Notes: generated by a model not told the origin, from the sequence alone. Positions 1 to 6,242 are shown, numbered from the stretch's first letter. The stretch is 10,416 bases of DNA from an uncultured Eubacteriales bacterium (GCA_902465495.1 CABQND010000060.1:1-10416); one strand, 5' to 3'. Translations and numbers: made by a program.

Positions 1-62
1 TCTTTCGTCAGCTCGAAAGAAAAAGTGTGAACTGCGTCAGCTCAAAAGAAATTTCTTGAACC
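1..62. repeat. Left copy of 55-bp direct repeat (window-edge copy)
   Basis: Bases 1-55 are identical to 406-460. After one mismatch at position 56 the match continues for a further six bases (TGAACC). The copy consists of two imperfect 29-base units, at 6-34 and 35-63, each beginning CGTCAGCTC and carrying an AAAGAAA block and a TGAAC block. The copy starts at the window edge, so its left limit is unknown and the upstream half of the hairpin seen in the right copy is cut off. No gene is visible in it. Confidence 0.9.
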
Positions 63-405
63 CAAAACTCAATTTTTTACTGCGCGTTTGAGAATCACAC
101 TTCTCAATAAGCGCACCCTATTTGGCGAATGCTTTCGCCTTTTGCAGGAAAGGTGAAGGCGGCGCGCGATTTGATAAACAAGCCGACCGAATAGCAGGTG
201 AAGGCTTGCAATTCAAATTCATGCAAAGCCCTTAAATATTGCAAGCCGAGGGCGCAGCCCTCATAATCTCGACTTTTCGCAGCGCCTTTGCGCGAGAAAA
301 GTGAGAACATTCGGCGTGCCCTTAAAAGGCGCGCCGCCGAGGAAAACACCGATTGCTCCGCGCAAAGCGCGGTCAATGGGGTTTCCCTAAAAAATCACGA
401 CTTTT
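63..405. other. Hairpin-rich non-coding spacer between the two repeat copies
   Basis: This stretch lies between the two direct repeats and shows no credible gene. It holds many short inverted repeats: GGCGAA/TTCGCC (124-139), CAAGCC/GGCTTG around a loop of about 18 bases (roughly 179-208), GAGGGC/GCCCTC with a three-base loop (248-262), an ACTTTTC/GAAAAGT pair (about 271-302) and CCGCGC/GCGCGG with an AAA loop (358-372). A 90-codon open frame on the minus strand (104-376) has no clear ribosome binding site and its translation does not resemble a known domain, so I do not call it. The density of hairpins suggests a structured intergenic repeat element or an RNA, but neither is demonstrated. 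Confidence 0.5.
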
Positions 406-468
406 TCTTTCGTCAGCTCGAAAGAAAAAGTGTGAACTGCGTCAGCTCAAAAGAAATTTCGTGAACCT
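401..468. repeat. Right copy of the direct repeat with 12-bp inverted repeat
   Basis: The exact repeat is 406-460. It contains two imperfect 29-base tandem units (411-439 and 440-468, about 22 of 29 bases alike). Its left side completes a perfect inverted repeat: CTTTTTCTTTCG at 401-412, a six-base loop TCAGCT, and CGAAAGAAAAAG at 419-430. The copy ends within a few bases of the stop codon of the minus-strand gene at 473-802. Read on the minus strand, the hairpin is followed six bases later by a run of six T, so it could also act as a weak terminator for that operon. This is suggestive only, because the stem itself is AT-rich. Confidence 0.85.
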
Positions 469-472
469 TTCC

Positions 473-802
473 TCACACTCCGCACAGCGCGGCAACTTTT
501 TTGCTCGCCTCGAATACGTTTTCATTGGCGCCGAGTACCCAAATTCCGAGCTGTTTTGCACGCGCAAAAAACGCCTCGTCCGGTTCCGTGCCCTCGCAGA
601 GCACGATGCAGGCACAGTCGATAAGCGTTGCGACCGCAGCGACGTTGACGTTGTTCATCACCGTCAGCCAACAGCAGCTTTCGGGCGCGCGCGATATGAT
701 ATTGCTCAAAAAATCGCCGCAGTACCCGTTTTCAATGGTACGTTCCTCGCCTTTTGTAAACACGGCATAGCCGCTCTTTTCAGCAAACTCGGATACCGTC
801 AT
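473..802 (-). CDS. DRTGG-like small protein, last gene of the sensory hydrogenase operon
   Basis: This 109-residue soluble protein resembles the short DRTGG-type proteins found next to [FeFe]-hydrogenase-like genes in Clostridia. Recognisable segments are GYCGDFLSNIISRAP (residues 27-40), the hydrophobic stretch VMNNVNVAAVATLIDCACIV (48-67) and an EGTEPDE turn (70-76), followed by a short alpha/beta end. It is shorter than the first-gene DRTGG protein and has several cysteines (28, 43, 44, 63, 65, 107). The ATG overlaps the TGA of the upstream hydrogenase-like gene as ATGA (799-802), which implies translational coupling and fixes the start. The biochemical role of such proteins is not established. 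A regulatory or nucleotide-binding role is inferred from the DRTGG domain's presence in HPr kinase-type and phosphotransacetylase-type proteins. Confidence 0.8.
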   Translation of the reverse strand: MTVSEFAEKSGYAVFTKGEERTIENGYCGDFLSNIISRAPESCCWLTVMNNVNVAAVATLIDCACIVLCEGTEPDEAFFARAKQLGIWVLGANENVFEASKKVAALCGV

Positions 803-2031
803 TTGATTTCCCTCAATTTTACGCAGTCAAGCGGTTTTCCGCTCGTCACGACGTCTTCCGCATGCGTGCGGCAAGTAGGCGCGCCGCATGCGCCGCAGTC
901 GATGCCGGGCAGTTTTTTCAGATACTCCTCGACAAGCATCAATTTTTGCATCGCCGCAAAGCGGTCGGTATCCAGCTGGAAGGAAGTTGAAGGTTCGGGC
1001 GCCTTGTCCCAAATAAAGAAACTTTCGTCCAGCCCGTAATCCTGCATCGTCGCGGGCGGTATTTTGAGTTTTTCGGCGAGCTGGCGCATATGGTTGCGCG
1101 CAATGAACGGGTTTTCCACGTTTAAAACGCCGCCCACGCATCCGCCGGGACACATATTCAGCTCCACAAAATCGGCGCCGTCCAATTTTCCGTCACTCAT
1201 TTCGGTAAGAACGCCCAAAACGTTGCGCACGCCCGAACAATGGATATAGTTTCCGAGCCCCAGTGAATTGCTCTCGCCGCCCGAAGATCCCCAGCCCAGC
1301 CCCGAATACCCGCATTTGCCGAGCTTGCGCGGATTTTTGATTTTGTTCATCTTGTCCACAAGACGGAAATACACGTCGCTCTGCGAGAGCACGCCCGATA
1401 TGTACTTTTCGTTCGCAACTTCCTCTTTATGCAAAGAATACACCTTTGCGGGACAGGGCGAAATGAAGAATATTCCGATATCGTCGGCGGGAATACCCTT
1501 TTCGAGCGCCTGTTTTTTGGCGAGCTTCGCCGCGATCTTGGCGGGCGCATACACATTGAGCATATGATCGGCAAGCTCGTGAAATTTTAGCAGAATGAGT
1601 TCGGCAACCGCGGGACACGCCGTACTGATAACGGGGCGCGGCAGGTTCTTTTTCTGCATAAGTTTTTTGGTGCAGTCGGTCACAAGCTCCGCCGCAAGAC
1701 CGACTTCGAACACTTCGTCAAACCCCAGCGCCAGAAGTCCCTCGATGACATAGTTCGGATCGTCCAGGTTGTTGAACTGCCCGAACAGCGAAGGCGACGG
1801 CAGAGCGATCTTATACGCATAGGAGCTTACAAGATCGAAACTGTCGTACACGGGACGCTTTGCGCCGCCCTTACAGCTGCGGACACACTCGCCGCAGTTG
1901 ATGCATTTATCGTAAAGTATCTTTGCCTTGCCGTTTTCGATGCGAATCGCTTCGGTAGGACACCTGCGCATGCAAGTGATGCATCCGATACACTTTTCGC
2001 TGTCCAAAACGACGGTTTTGAGTGTAGGCAT
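799..2031 (-). CDS. Putative sensory [FeFe]-hydrogenase (H-cluster domain, ferredoxin and Fes domains)
   Basis: This 410-residue cytoplasmic iron-sulfur protein has three parts. The N-terminus carries two 4Fe-4S ferredoxin motifs (Cys14, 17, 20, 24 and Cys43, 46, 49, 53). The middle, about 80-330, is an [FeFe]-hydrogenase H-cluster domain with variant motifs STACP (136-140), SPCPAK (191-196) and CPGGC (294-298). The C-terminus is a Fes-type 4Fe-4S motif, CGACGAPTC with Cys379, 382, 387 and 403. The four cysteines that hold the [4Fe-4S] part of the H-cluster are present (139, 193, 294, 298). The preceding proton-transfer cysteine of TSCCP is alanine (138) and the Met of MPC is serine. These changes match putative sensory hydrogenases (group D-like, by my recollection) rather than high-turnover HydA. 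A strong GGAGGGGG ribosome binding site (2034-2041) supports the start. The gene lies 49 bases after the HATPase gene. H2 or redox sensing is inferred. Confidence 0.88.
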   Translation of the reverse strand: MPTLKTVVLDSEKCIGCITCMRRCPTEAIRIENGKAKILYDKCINCGECVRSCKGGAKRPVYDSFDLVSSYAYKIALPSPSLFGQFNNLDDPNYVIEGLLALGFDEVFEVGLAAELVTDCTKKLMQKKNLPRPVISTACPAVAELILLKFHELADHMLNVYAPAKIAAKLAKKQALEKGIPADDIGIFFISPCPAKVYSLHKEEVANEKYISGVLSQSDVYFRLVDKMNKIKNPRKLGKCGYSGLGWGSSGGESNSLGLGNYIHCSGVRNVLGVLTEMSDGKLDGADFVELNMCPGGCVGGVLNVENPFIARNHMRQLAEKLKIPPATMQDYGLDESFFIWDKAPEPSTSFQLDTDRFAAMQKLMLVEEYLKKLPGIDCGACGAPTCRTHAEDVVTSGKPLDCVKLREIK

Positions 2032-2080
2032 AACCCCCTCCGTTCACTCTTTTGCCGCAACGGGCTTTCTGCGCTGCCCT

Positions 2081-2500
2081 TTAAAAGCGCACCCGCAAAA
2101 ATACCGTGGTGCCCACCCCGACGGTGGAATCCACCTTCATTTCGTCGCTGTAATTTTTCATATTGGGAAGCCCCATGCCCGCGCCGAATCCGAGGCTTCG
2201 GATATTTTCGGACGCCGTCGACCAACCCGCTTTCATCGCGAGGTCGATGTCGGCAATGCCGGGACCGTGATCTTTGAGATAAATGTCGATATAATCGGGA
2301 TAAATTTCCACTTCCGCCCTGCCGCCGTGCGCATGAATGACCATGTTGATCTCCCCTTCATACATCGCGATCGCGACCCTGCGCACCGATGCGGGAGATA
2401 CGCCGAGCTGTTTGAGCGTACGCTTGACGCTCTCGCTCGCATTGCCCGCCGATGAAAAATTTTCCCCGTCTACATCATAAGCAAGTCTGATGCATTCCAT
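2081..2500 (-). CDS. RsbW/SpoIIAB-like HATPase (anti-sigma-factor-type ATP-binding protein)
   Basis: This 139-residue stand-alone GHKL ATPase domain has an N-box YEGEIN (47-52), a G1 box DHGPGI (77-82), a G2 box GFGAGMGLPNM (104-114) and a G3-like VGVGTTV (127-133). That is the layout of RsbW/SpoIIAB-type serine kinases and anti-sigma factors; no sensor, dimerisation or membrane part is present. The start codon lies two bases after the TGA of the upstream DRTGG gene, so the two are probably translated in a coupled way. The next gene is the H-cluster protein. In this setting it may relay a redox or H2 signal by phosphorylation or by partner binding. Neither a cognate sigma factor nor an anti-anti-sigma factor is in the window, so the partner is unknown. 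Confidence 0.9.
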   Translation of the reverse strand: MECIRLAYDVDGENFSSAGNASESVKRTLKQLGVSPASVRRVAIAMYEGEINMVIHAHGGRAEVEIYPDYIDIYLKDHGPGIADIDLAMKAGWSTASENIRSLGFGAGMGLPNMKNYSDEMKVDSTVGVGTTVFLRVRF

Positions 2501-2502
2501 GA

Positions 2503-2841
2503 TCAGCCGCCCAGCCCGTTCGTATACAAAATGCCGCAGGCGACGAACAGCCGCTTGTCGGTGGACAACAGCACGATCCCTTTTTCTTTCGCGAGTTCGA
2601 TCACTGTTTCGTCCGGTTTTTTACCGCGCACAAACACGATGCAGAGCATATCCATCATCTCCGCCGTGCGCACGACCTGCGGGTTTAATAGCCCCGTCAA
2701 AAGCACGGACTGATCTTTGACATACGCGAGTACGTCGCTCATCATGTCCGAACCGCAGGCGGTATGGATCTCGGTATCGAGATGATCCTCTCCGCACAGG
2801 ATCTCCGCATCCAGCAGTTTTACCACTTCTCTGATTGTCAT
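2503..2841 (-). CDS. DRTGG domain protein, first gene of the sensory hydrogenase operon
   Basis: This 112-residue protein has the signature segments of the stand-alone DRTGG family: CGSDMMSDVLAY (29-40), LLTGLLNPQVVRTAEMMD (48-65), IVFVRGKKPDE (68-78) and a final LLSTDKRLFVACG stretch (91-103). No membrane segment or signal peptide is present. The frame stays open upstream to 3012, but I place the start at 2841. This ATG has a GGGAG Shine-Dalgarno sequence nine bases upstream, the homologous part begins here, and the strong promoter at 2908-2936 lies inside the longer reading. It leads the operon, two bases ahead of the HATPase gene. DRTGG domains also occur in proteins that bind nucleotides or phosphorylated ligands, but the function of this stand-alone type is unknown. 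Confidence 0.85.
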   Translation of the reverse strand: MTIREVVKLLDAEILCGEDHLDTEIHTACGSDMMSDVLAYVKDQSVLLTGLLNPQVVRTAEMMDMLCIVFVRGKKPDETVIELAKEKGIVLLSTDKRLFVACGILYTNGLGG

Positions 2842-2843
2842 AC

Positions 2844-2889
2844 AATTCTTCTCCCGACAAGAATTTTCCGCGCGGCAACGCGCCGCGCG
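2844..2889 (-). promoter_or_regulatory. Structured 5' UTR of the DRTGG-hydrogenase operon
   Basis: The roughly 60-base leader between the promoter and the first start codon holds two inverted repeats. One is CGCGCGGC/GCCGCGCG with a five-base loop (2869-2889). The other is AATTCTT/AAGAATT (2844-2850 and 2859-2865), whose eight-base loop (2851-2858) contains the GGGAG ribosome binding site. Folding could present or mask that site. There is no sequence match to a known riboswitch that I can recognise, so control at this point is inference. Confidence 0.4.
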
Positions 2890-2907
2890 CCGATACGCTT
2901 TTTTATC

Positions 2908-2936
2908 ATCATACCACAAAAACGGCGCTTTTTCAA
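2908..2936 (-). promoter_or_regulatory. Sigma-A-type promoter of the DRTGG-HATPase-hydrogenase operon
   Basis: On the minus strand a -35 box TTGAAA (2931-2936) and a -10 box TATGAT (2908-2913) are separated by exactly 17 bases. Transcription should start near 2901, giving a leader of about 60 bases before the ATG at 2841. It lies just after the asnB hairpin, so the operon is an independent transcription unit. Confidence 0.8.
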
Positions 2937-2965
2937 CCGCTTTTACAAAATTTTGTCGTATTTGC

Positions 2966-3003
2966 AAACAGGCGGCGCCGAGCATACCGTTCGGCGCCGC
3001 CTG
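2966..3003 (-). terminator. Terminator-like hairpin after asnB
   Basis: A perfect 13-base GC-rich inverted repeat, CAGGCGGCGCCGA (2969-2981) and TCGGCGCCGCCTG (2991-3003), has a nine-base loop. It starts 25 bases after the asnB stop codon. On the minus strand only three T follow the stem, so the U-tract is weak. The position and the strong stem still favour a terminator separating asnB from the downstream operon. Confidence 0.65.
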
Positions 3004-3028
3004 CGCCTGCATCCTGTCTTATTGGGGA

Positions 3029-4612
3029 TTACTTCCCGCTGTCGCCGTAGTTGGAAAGTACGCGCGCGGACGGATCGTCTACCTTGCACCCCTCCCATTT
3101 TTTGTTGGGCATCCAGAAATCTTTGACCATCTTCGCCTGCCCGGGATAATACTTTTCAAAAATCTCGCGATACAATAAGCTCTCCTTTGTGAAAGGTTTT
3201 GCATGATACGCATACTTTTTCGCGATCTCTTTCCAATCGTCGCCGTATTTTTCCGCGGCGTATTCTTTCAGATCGTCCACCATCGAATGCCCGACCGCGT
3301 CCGAAAACGCCGCTTTTTCGCGCCACAAAATGTTCTCGGGCAGGTAATCGCCCTCAAACGCGCGGCGCAGAAGATATTTGCCCTTGCCGTAGACGTTCAT
3401 TTTCAGTTTCGGGTCGACGTGCATCACATACTTGACGAAATCGAGATCGCCGAACGGCACGCGCGCCTCCATGCTGTTGACCGAAATACAGCGGTCGGCG
3501 CGCAGAACGTCGTACATATGCAGTTCGCGCACCCGCTTTTGCGATTCTTTCTGAAATTCTTCGGCGCTCGGCGCGAAATCGGTGTATTTATATCCGAACA
3601 GCTCGTCGGAAATTTCCCCCGTCAGCAGCACGCGTACGTCGGAAATTTCATGAATTTTTTTACAGATCAGGTACATGCCCATCGACGCGCGGATGGTCGT
3701 AATATCGTACGTGCCCAGCGCGGCGATCACCTTTTCGAGAGAGGAAAGCACCTCTTCGCGGGTCATGAAAATTTCGGTATGATCGGAACCGATGTAATCC
3801 GCTACTTCGCGGGCATATTTTAAGTCGATCGCGTCTTTTTCCATGCCGACGGCAAACGTCTTGATGGGACGGTGCAGAATTTTTGCCGCGATGGAGCAGA
3901 CCAACGAACTGTCCAGTCCGCCCGAAAGCAAAAATCCGACGGGCGCGTCCGCATCCAGGCGCTTGCGCACCCCTTCAACCAGCTTGTCGTGAATGTTTCG
4001 GCAGACCTTTTCCAAATCGTCCGAAAGATACTCACGCGCCTCCGCTATATCGCAGTAACGATGAAATTTCCCCTTCGCGTAATAGTGTCCGGGCGGGAAC
4101 GGAAAAATTTCGCCCGCAACGAGCCCCGTCAGGTTTTTGGGCTCGCTCGCAAATACGATCGCGCCGCTTGCAAGATATCCGTAATACAGGGGGCGAATGC
4201 CGATCGGATCGCGCGCAGCTATGTACTCGTCTTTCGTACCGTCATAGAGTACAAGCGCGTATTCCGCGTCCAGCATCGAGAACATTTTCAAACCGTACTC
4301 GCGGTACATGGGAAGCAATATCTCGCAATCGCTGTCCGACTGAAAGGTATAGCCCAGCTCTTCCAAATGCCGTTTGACGGGTCTGAATCCGTAAATTTCA
4401 CCGTTGCATACGAGTTTGTCTTTACCCATTGAAAAGGGCTGCATCCCCGCAGCGTTCAGCCCCATGATCGCCAGACGGTGAAACGCCATGTATCCCGACG
4501 GCGTCTTTTCCACGCGGCTCATATCCGGCCCGCGCGATACGGTGCGGAAAAAACTTTCCAACATGGTTTTATAGTCGACCTCTTTGGCCGTACAGCAAAA
4601 AATCGAACACAT
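3029..4612 (-). CDS. asnB: Asparagine synthase (glutamine-hydrolysing)
   Basis: This 527-residue cytoplasmic enzyme converts aspartate, glutamine and ATP to asparagine, glutamate, AMP and PPi. The N-terminal class II glutamine amidotransferase domain (1 to about 190) has the nucleophile Cys2 directly after the initiator Met, HRL (45-47) and CNGEIYG (69-75). The synthetase domain has the PP-loop SGGLDSS (230-236), TGEISDELFGY (331-341) and an SMEARVPF segment (380-387) typical of AsnB. It is slightly shorter than the roughly 554 residues of E. coli AsnB. The need for Cys2 and the AAAGGAG ribosome binding site seven bases upstream fix the start. It is a single-gene unit controlled by the Asn-specific T-box leader upstream, with a terminator-like hairpin downstream. 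No residue needed for catalysis appears to be missing. Confidence 0.95.
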   Translation of the reverse strand: MCSIFCCTAKEVDYKTMLESFFRTVSRGPDMSRVEKTPSGYMAFHRLAIMGLNAAGMQPFSMGKDKLVCNGEIYGFRPVKRHLEELGYTFQSDSDCEILLPMYREYGLKMFSMLDAEYALVLYDGTKDEYIAARDPIGIRPLYYGYLASGAIVFASEPKNLTGLVAGEIFPFPPGHYYAKGKFHRYCDIAEAREYLSDDLEKVCRNIHDKLVEGVRKRLDADAPVGFLLSGGLDSSLVCSIAAKILHRPIKTFAVGMEKDAIDLKYAREVADYIGSDHTEIFMTREEVLSSLEKVIAALGTYDITTIRASMGMYLICKKIHEISDVRVLLTGEISDELFGYKYTDFAPSAEEFQKESQKRVRELHMYDVLRADRCISVNSMEARVPFGDLDFVKYVMHVDPKLKMNVYGKGKYLLRRAFEGDYLPENILWREKAAFSDAVGHSMVDDLKEYAAEKYGDDWKEIAKKYAYHAKPFTKESLLYREIFEKYYPGQAKMVKDFWMPNKKWEGCKVDDPSARVLSNYGDSGK

Positions 4613-4689
4613 AGCTCTCTCTCCTTTCCCGCTTTGATTTTAAGGGTCCCGCCCTGCGGGATACATTTGGGCTTTTCGGGATTCGACAT

Positions 4690-4732
4690 AAAAAAACAGC
4701 CTTCCTCCCCGATTCGATCAGGGCGAAAGACT
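4690..4732 (-). terminator. T-box leader (attenuator) terminator of asnB
   Basis: A 16-pair stem with one mismatch and several G-U pairs (4732-4717 with 4713-4698) has a three-base CGA loop and is followed by seven T (4696-4690). Its 5' arm lies directly after the conserved T-box bases, with which it competes. It ends 77 bases before the asnB start codon. This is the off state of the riboswitch. Confidence 0.88.
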
Positions 4733-4958
4733 CTTCCGCGGTGCCACCTGAATTGCCGCAACTTATGCGGCTCTCTCCCTTCCTGCAAAGGTATGCGCTG
4801 TAACGGGCGGACCCGTCGGACACTATTTGGGCTTTCCCGTTCGCATCCGCCGCTCGCGGGTGTTTTTCGTGCGGACGGAAACGCGGGACTTTCAGCTGCC
4901 TCCCGCTCTCTGCGGTTTCCTTGTTTCCGCGCTACTCCTCCCGGTCGTCGCGCTTGAT
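4690..4958 (-). promoter_or_regulatory. T-box riboswitch, tRNA-Asn specific, controlling asnB
   Basis: The asnB leader has all parts of a T-box. Stem I includes the AGTA loop-E bases (about 4936-4933), an AGAGAG segment (4911-4906) and a terminal GGGA/TCCC hairpin with an AGCTGAAA-type distal loop. The 3' side has GAA-A-AAC-A (4868-4861), so the specifier codon is AAC (4864-4862), for Asn. A GCCGCA/TGCGGC hairpin (4755-4771) in the stem III position precedes the conserved T-box AGGTGGCACCGCG (4749-4737). Its acceptor-pairing bases UGGC (4746-4743) suit a tRNA with discriminator G, as in tRNA-Asn. The leader terminator follows. Uncharged tRNA-Asn should stabilise the antiterminator and allow asnB transcription. 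Confidence 0.95.
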
Positions 4959-4964
4959 ACCCGA

Positions 4965-4993
4965 ATTGTAGCATACCCGCCGCGCACTGTCAA
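4965..4993 (-). promoter_or_regulatory. asnB promoter
   Basis: On the minus strand a consensus -35 TTGACA (4988-4993) is followed after exactly 17 bases by a -10 TACAAT (4965-4970), preceded by a TG extension (TGCTACAAT). Transcription should begin near 4958, at the 5' end of the T-box leader. A near-consensus promoter combined with attenuation fits control mainly by the leader. Confidence 0.9.
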
Positions 4994-5120
4994 CCTCTGC
5001 GCCGATTTTTAATCTATACGCATTTTGAAAGGTCGGTATTTGTTTCAATTATAGTTTCCGAATTTATGAATTTATCCGCAAAATACCCATAGCGTGCCAG
5101 AGATTTTGTTGCCGTTCTAT

Positions 5121-5148
5121 AAAAAAACGCGCCCCTTATCCGGGCGCG
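5121..5148 (-). terminator. Intrinsic terminator of the ArsP_2-type permease gene
   Basis: A seven-pair GC stem, CGCGCCC (5128-5134) and GGGCGCG (5142-5148), with a seven-base loop is followed on the minus strand by seven T (5127-5121). It lies 15 bases after the stop codon. It separates the permease gene from the asnB promoter downstream. The 127 bases between it and that promoter are AT-rich and show nothing else I can identify. Confidence 0.9.
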
Positions 5149-5163
5149 CCGCGCTGTGCAAAT

Positions 5164-6042
5164 TCAAATCCCGATGGCTGCCATAACTCCGTCTACCGCG
5201 TAACCTACCGCAACGCCGACCACGTATAGCGTAAGCGCAAGCAAAAGATTGCGCTTCCATGCGTGCGTGTTTTTAAACAGAGTGACAAAACCAAGCCCCG
5301 CATTGGCAAATAACCCCGCGACGCATCCGCCGAACGAAAGCCCGCCGAGAATGTATGTTTCGGTAATGACCACACTGGATGCACAGTTCGGGATCAGCCC
5401 GATCGCCGCCGCAATGAGCGGCTGCAACCAGTACCCGCTTCTTAATGCCGCTGCAAGTTTATCTTCGCCCACAAAATACAAAATGATGCCGAAAAGAATG
5501 TTTACAGCAAAGATATAGAAGAAAATTTCAAGCGAATGCAGGAGCGGATGCAGAAAATACCGATGAAATTTCCCATCCTCTTCATGGTCCTGCCCGCATG
5601 CGTTTCCGCAAATAATTTCACCTTCGCGAAGTTCACCGACCGTTTCAAACCGTAAAAGAGCGTTCGCAAGATACCCGATCCCTACCGCCACAATAAATTT
5701 AATGGCTATGATCGGCATGATCGCCGCCGCTTTGCTTCCATCGGTGACGTGCGACAAAAGAATGATGAGTGCCTCGTCGCTGGTCGCAAGAAACACCGCA
5801 AGCACGGTGCCCGTGCGGATCAGTTTTTTGTCATACAGCTTTGCCGCCATTACGGAAAAACCGCACTGCGGGATCAGCCCTGTTGCCGCACCCAGAAGAG
5901 GTGCGAGATTCCCTTTGAGCAGGTTTTCGTGCCGCGTTACGTCAGTGCGGTGTTCCAAAAATTCAATTAAGACGTACAATAAAAACAGAAAAGGAAATAC
6001 CTTTAAGCTGTCGAATAAGGCGTCCAAAAAAATACCAGCCAT
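5164..6042 (-). CDS. ArsP_2-type multi-pass membrane permease, putative metal/metalloid exporter
   Basis: This 292-residue, very hydrophobic protein belongs to the family described as putative 10-TM heavy-metal exporters (ArsP_2; also annotated as arsenic efflux or putative manganese transporter). The two halves repeat a signature: ATGLIPQCGFS (53-63) and AIGLIPNCASS (213-223), each within a membrane segment. Each is followed by a conserved polar element: ATSDEA (86-91) in the first half and FANAGLGF (245-252) in the second. A hydrophilic central loop (about 140-170) carries Cys145, Cys149, His153, His160, His165 and His169 and could bind metal. The start has a GGGGGAG ribosome binding site eight bases upstream. 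It is a single-gene unit with its own promoter and terminator. The transported substrate cannot be read from the sequence, and no ars or mnt regulator is adjacent. Confidence 0.82.
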   Translation of the reverse strand: MAGIFLDALFDSLKVFPFLFLLYVLIEFLEHRTDVTRHENLLKGNLAPLLGAATGLIPQCGFSVMAAKLYDKKLIRTGTVLAVFLATSDEALIILLSHVTDGSKAAAIMPIIAIKFIVAVGIGYLANALLRFETVGELREGEIICGNACGQDHEEDGKFHRYFLHPLLHSLEIFFYIFAVNILFGIILYFVGEDKLAAALRSGYWLQPLIAAAIGLIPNCASSVVITETYILGGLSFGGCVAGLFANAGLGFVTLFKNTHAWKRNLLLALTLYVVGVAVGYAVDGVMAAIGI

Positions 6043-6127
6043 AGCAGGTCTCCCCCGTAAAATTTTTCCCTCATTTGAAAAACGTGCACTCGAAAGCAGG
6101 TACGATCGGATGCGTTTCAGAGCTCAA

Positions 6128-6156
6128 ATTATAAGCGATACTGCGCCCAAACGCAA
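6128..6156 (-). promoter_or_regulatory. Probable promoter of the ArsP_2-type permease gene
   Basis: On the minus strand a perfect -10 TATAAT (6128-6133) lies 17 bases from a weak -35 TTGCGT (6151-6156). Transcription would start near 6121, leaving a leader of about 78 bases. I see no yybP-ykoY manganese riboswitch core in that leader. A second TATAAT (6192-6197) lacks a -35 partner. Confidence 0.55.
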
Positions 6157-6208
6157 GCATTTTTACACCTGCCGCTTGGATTTTCCATACAATTATAGGA
6201 ATACACAT

Positions 6209-6242
6209 CAAAAGCCTCTCCGCTTTTGCGGAGAGGCTTTTG
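6209..6242. terminator. Strong, possibly bidirectional terminator after the ABC ATPase gene
   Basis: A perfect 15-pair stem (6209-6223 and 6228-6242) has a four-base TTTT loop as read on the plus strand. Its ends are AAAA and TTTT, so a short U-tract is read in either direction. It lies 11 bases after the stop of the minus-strand ABC ATPase gene, which it most likely terminates, and upstream of the permease promoter. Confidence 0.88.

Noticed and set aside
104..376. 90-codon open frame on the minus strand within the repeat-flanked region
   Set aside because: No clear ribosome binding site, no recognisable domain, and it runs through several hairpins. More likely a chance frame in a repeated non-coding element.
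353..1039. 228-codon plus-strand open frame
   Set aside because: Antisense to the DRTGG-like and hydrogenase-like genes and through the direct repeat. The minus-strand products have clear motifs, so this is a shadow frame.
2842..3012. 57-codon upstream extension of the first DRTGG gene
   Set aside because: It would include the promoter and the asnB terminator-like hairpin, has no family-like residues, and the ATG at 2841 has a good ribosome binding site.
4647..4661. TCCCGC/GCGGGA hairpin between the T-box terminator and asnB
   Set aside because: Short stem without a T-run or family match. Could be chance in GC-rich leader sequence.
4519..4974. 151-codon minus-strand open frame upstream of asnB
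   Set aside because: It covers the T-box leader and its terminator. The RNA elements explain the sequence and the translation has no family signature.
6043..6127. Possible yybP-ykoY manganese riboswitch before the ArsP_2-type gene
   Set aside because: The leader is only about 80 bases and I find neither the conserved internal loops nor a regulatory terminator.
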